Origin: Candidatus Atribacteria bacterium
Lineage (GTDB): Bacteria; Atribacterota; Phoenicimicrobiia; Phoenicimicrobiales; Phoenicimicrobiaceae
Length of the DNA stretch: 6,841 nucleotides
Direction of reading: 5' to 3'
Assembly: GCA_003513845.1 (NCBI GenBank)
Contig: DOTB01000016.1
Span: 1 to 6,841, forward strand
The notes below the pieces were generated by a model. That model ran no database searches. It worked only from the letters and a program-made list of their open reading frames with translations, and had not been told where the DNA came from. The translations under genes and the position numbers were made by a program. Numbering within the stretch: position 1 is the stretch's first letter; the number at the start of each line of letters is the position of its first letter. Positions 6,300 to 6,841 of this stretch are shown here, piece by piece.

Positions 6300-6327
6300 A
6301 TTATAGCGCACTGATTTAAAAATGCAA
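6300..6327 (-). promoter_or_regulatory. Promoter of the sdpRI operon
   Basis: On the minus strand, TTGCAT (6327-6322, 4/6) is followed after 16 nt by a perfect TATAAT (6305-6300). Transcription should start near 6293, giving a leader of about 47 nt to the GTG at 6246, inside the predicted operator. Confidence 0.65.
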
Positions 6328-6422
6328 GTCCTTGCCCCATTTTTTCTTTTTTCAAAATTTATGTTGAAATTATTTGTAAATAAAGAACGGATTTTAACAA
6401 GCTTGTCAGGATCAGGAATAGC

Positions 6423-6482
6423 ATGAAAAGTAAACAAAGGTGCCTGGCACTTTTGTTTACTTTTTTGATAATCTTGGCTTGA
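6423..6482 (+). other. Short hydrophobic open frame (19 codons) across the palindrome
   Basis: ATG 6423, with AGGA 5 nt upstream, encodes MKSKQRCLALLFTFLIILA then TGA. It looks like a basic start followed by a membrane helix. It runs through the 39-nt palindrome and ends 4 nt before the LapA-like frame, in a different phase. It may be chance (T-rich DNA encodes hydrophobic residues), a small membrane peptide, or the displaced first helix of the LapA-like protein. No family is recognised. Confidence 0.25.
6426..6464. repeat. Near-perfect 39-nt palindrome, REP/terminator-like
   Basis: Two 19-nt arms, AAAAGTAAACAAAGGTGCC and GGCACTTTTGTTTACTTTT, flank a single T. They pair at every position except one G-T wobble. 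A TT follows directly, so on the plus strand it has the form of a strong intrinsic terminator. The GGTGCCTGGCAC core resembles short palindromes scattered in many genomes and sometimes associated with REP-type Y1 transposases; that link is from general knowledge, and no transposase is present here. No plus-strand gene ends just upstream, so termination is not its obvious job, though it would insulate against upstream transcription. Confidence 0.75.
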
Positions 6483-6486
6483 TGGA

Positions 6487-6723
6487 TTGAAAAGATTTTG
6501 GGGAAAATTTGAAAGCTCATTAGCCCTAGTACTTTTAATTACTATCTCCCTGGGAGTTATAATGAGTTTATTAGTTTCAGTACCTTCAATGATAAAGACC
6601 AGGAAGATGATTTCCAGTCAGAAGAAGAGGATTCAAGAACTCGAATGGAATCTTCAAAGAGAAAGTGAAAGAAAAAAAGAAGAGGAAATTGAAAGAGAAG
6701 AGCCAGAATTGCCATCAGAATAA
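6487..6723 (+). CDS. LapA-domain-like small membrane protein, probably missing its first helix
   Basis: The 78-residue frame has one membrane helix (about 10-33, SSLALVLLITISLGVIMSLL) followed by a basic turn and a charged coiled coil (about 38-70, QKKRIQELEWNLQRESERKK). This order, FW-x-x-FE-x-SLALVLL...LG...VPSM then a coiled coil, matches the second half of LapA-domain (DUF1049) inner-membrane proteins, which normally have a first helix about 30 residues earlier. Here the only available start is TTG 6487 (in-frame stops at 6466-6471), without a clear ribosome site, and the 39-nt palindrome lies just upstream. I therefore think the gene is 5'-truncated or frameshifted, but a genuine one-helix protein cannot be excluded. 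The stop codon is at the base of a TAAAAAC/GTTTTTA hairpin. Confidence 0.55.
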   Translation: MKRFWGKFESSLALVLLITISLGVIMSLLVSVPSMIKTRKMISSQKKRIQELEWNLQRESERKKEEEIEREEPELPSE

Positions 6724-6742
6724 AAACAGAATAAGTTTTTAT
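6720..6742 (+). terminator. A+T-rich hairpin at the LapA-like stop codon
   Basis: ATAAAAAC (6720-6727) and GTTTTTAT (6735-6742) form a perfect 8-bp stem with a 7-nt loop, starting at the stop codon. With only one G-C pair it is a weak terminator or RNA-end structure. Confidence 0.3.
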
Positions 6743-6841
6743 AAGAATTTATGAAGAGATTTTTTAAATTAAACTTGACATTTGTGTTATAATTATTAAA
6801 AATAATAGATAGTTAAAGGCAAAGAGTGGGAGAAGTAGCAG

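Noticed and set aside
1..6841. tRNA, rRNA, riboswitch, integrase or transposase genes
   Set aside because: I saw no cloverleaf, conserved rRNA segment, riboswitch core or recombinase motif on either strand by eye; a covariance-model scan would settle the RNA part.

Overview
The window is A+T-rich with strong AAGGAG-type ribosome binding sites. Together with a cobalamin-type radical SAM enzyme and two cysteine-rich small-protein families common in anaerobes, it suggests a low-GC anaerobic bacterium, for example a Firmicute or a sediment or subsurface candidate phylum. No rRNA, tRNA or lineage marker is present, so the phylum cannot be fixed.

Layout. 1-924 (+) is the 3' part of a GAF-PAS-GGDEF diguanylate cyclase whose start lies upstream of the window. 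925-1405 holds a short palindrome, a 3'-truncated LysE-family exporter remnant on the minus strand, and a promoter region. 1406-4768 (+) carries four separately ribosome-bound genes: a ketopantoate-reductase-like dehydrogenase, a C_GCAxxG_C_C-family cysteine protein, a DUF3795 cysteine-rich protein split by a frame change, and a B12-binding radical SAM/DUF4070 protein. 4854-5333 (+) is an unrecognised four-helix membrane protein. It converges, with only 2 nt between stop codons, on a minus-strand sdpRI-like operon (5336-6246) that has a well-resolved promoter and operator at 6266-6327. The right end holds a near-perfect 39-nt palindrome (6426-6464) and a LapA-domain-like small membrane protein (6487-6723) that seems to lack its first helix.

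How the parts work together. The one clear regulatory unit is sdpR-sdpI: a translationally coupled ArsR-family repressor and SdpI-type membrane protein, transcribed from a promoter overlapped by a three-half-site TTAGATA operator. No SdpC-type toxin is visible. The plus-strand genes at 1406-4768 lie in the same direction but with gaps of 54-63 nt, each with its own ribosome binding site, so a shared function is not established.

The most interesting points are: (i) the DUF3795 reading frame changes exactly at an in-phase A AAA AAG heptamer, which is either a homopolymer indel or a -1 programmed frameshift; (ii) two palindromes that share AAAAGT...ACTTTT ends each sit at the broken edge of a gene (lysE remnant, LapA-like remnant); and (iii) the ketopantoate-reductase-like protein seems to have lost both substrate-binding asparagines. 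I saw no convincing wholly new defence or mobile system here.
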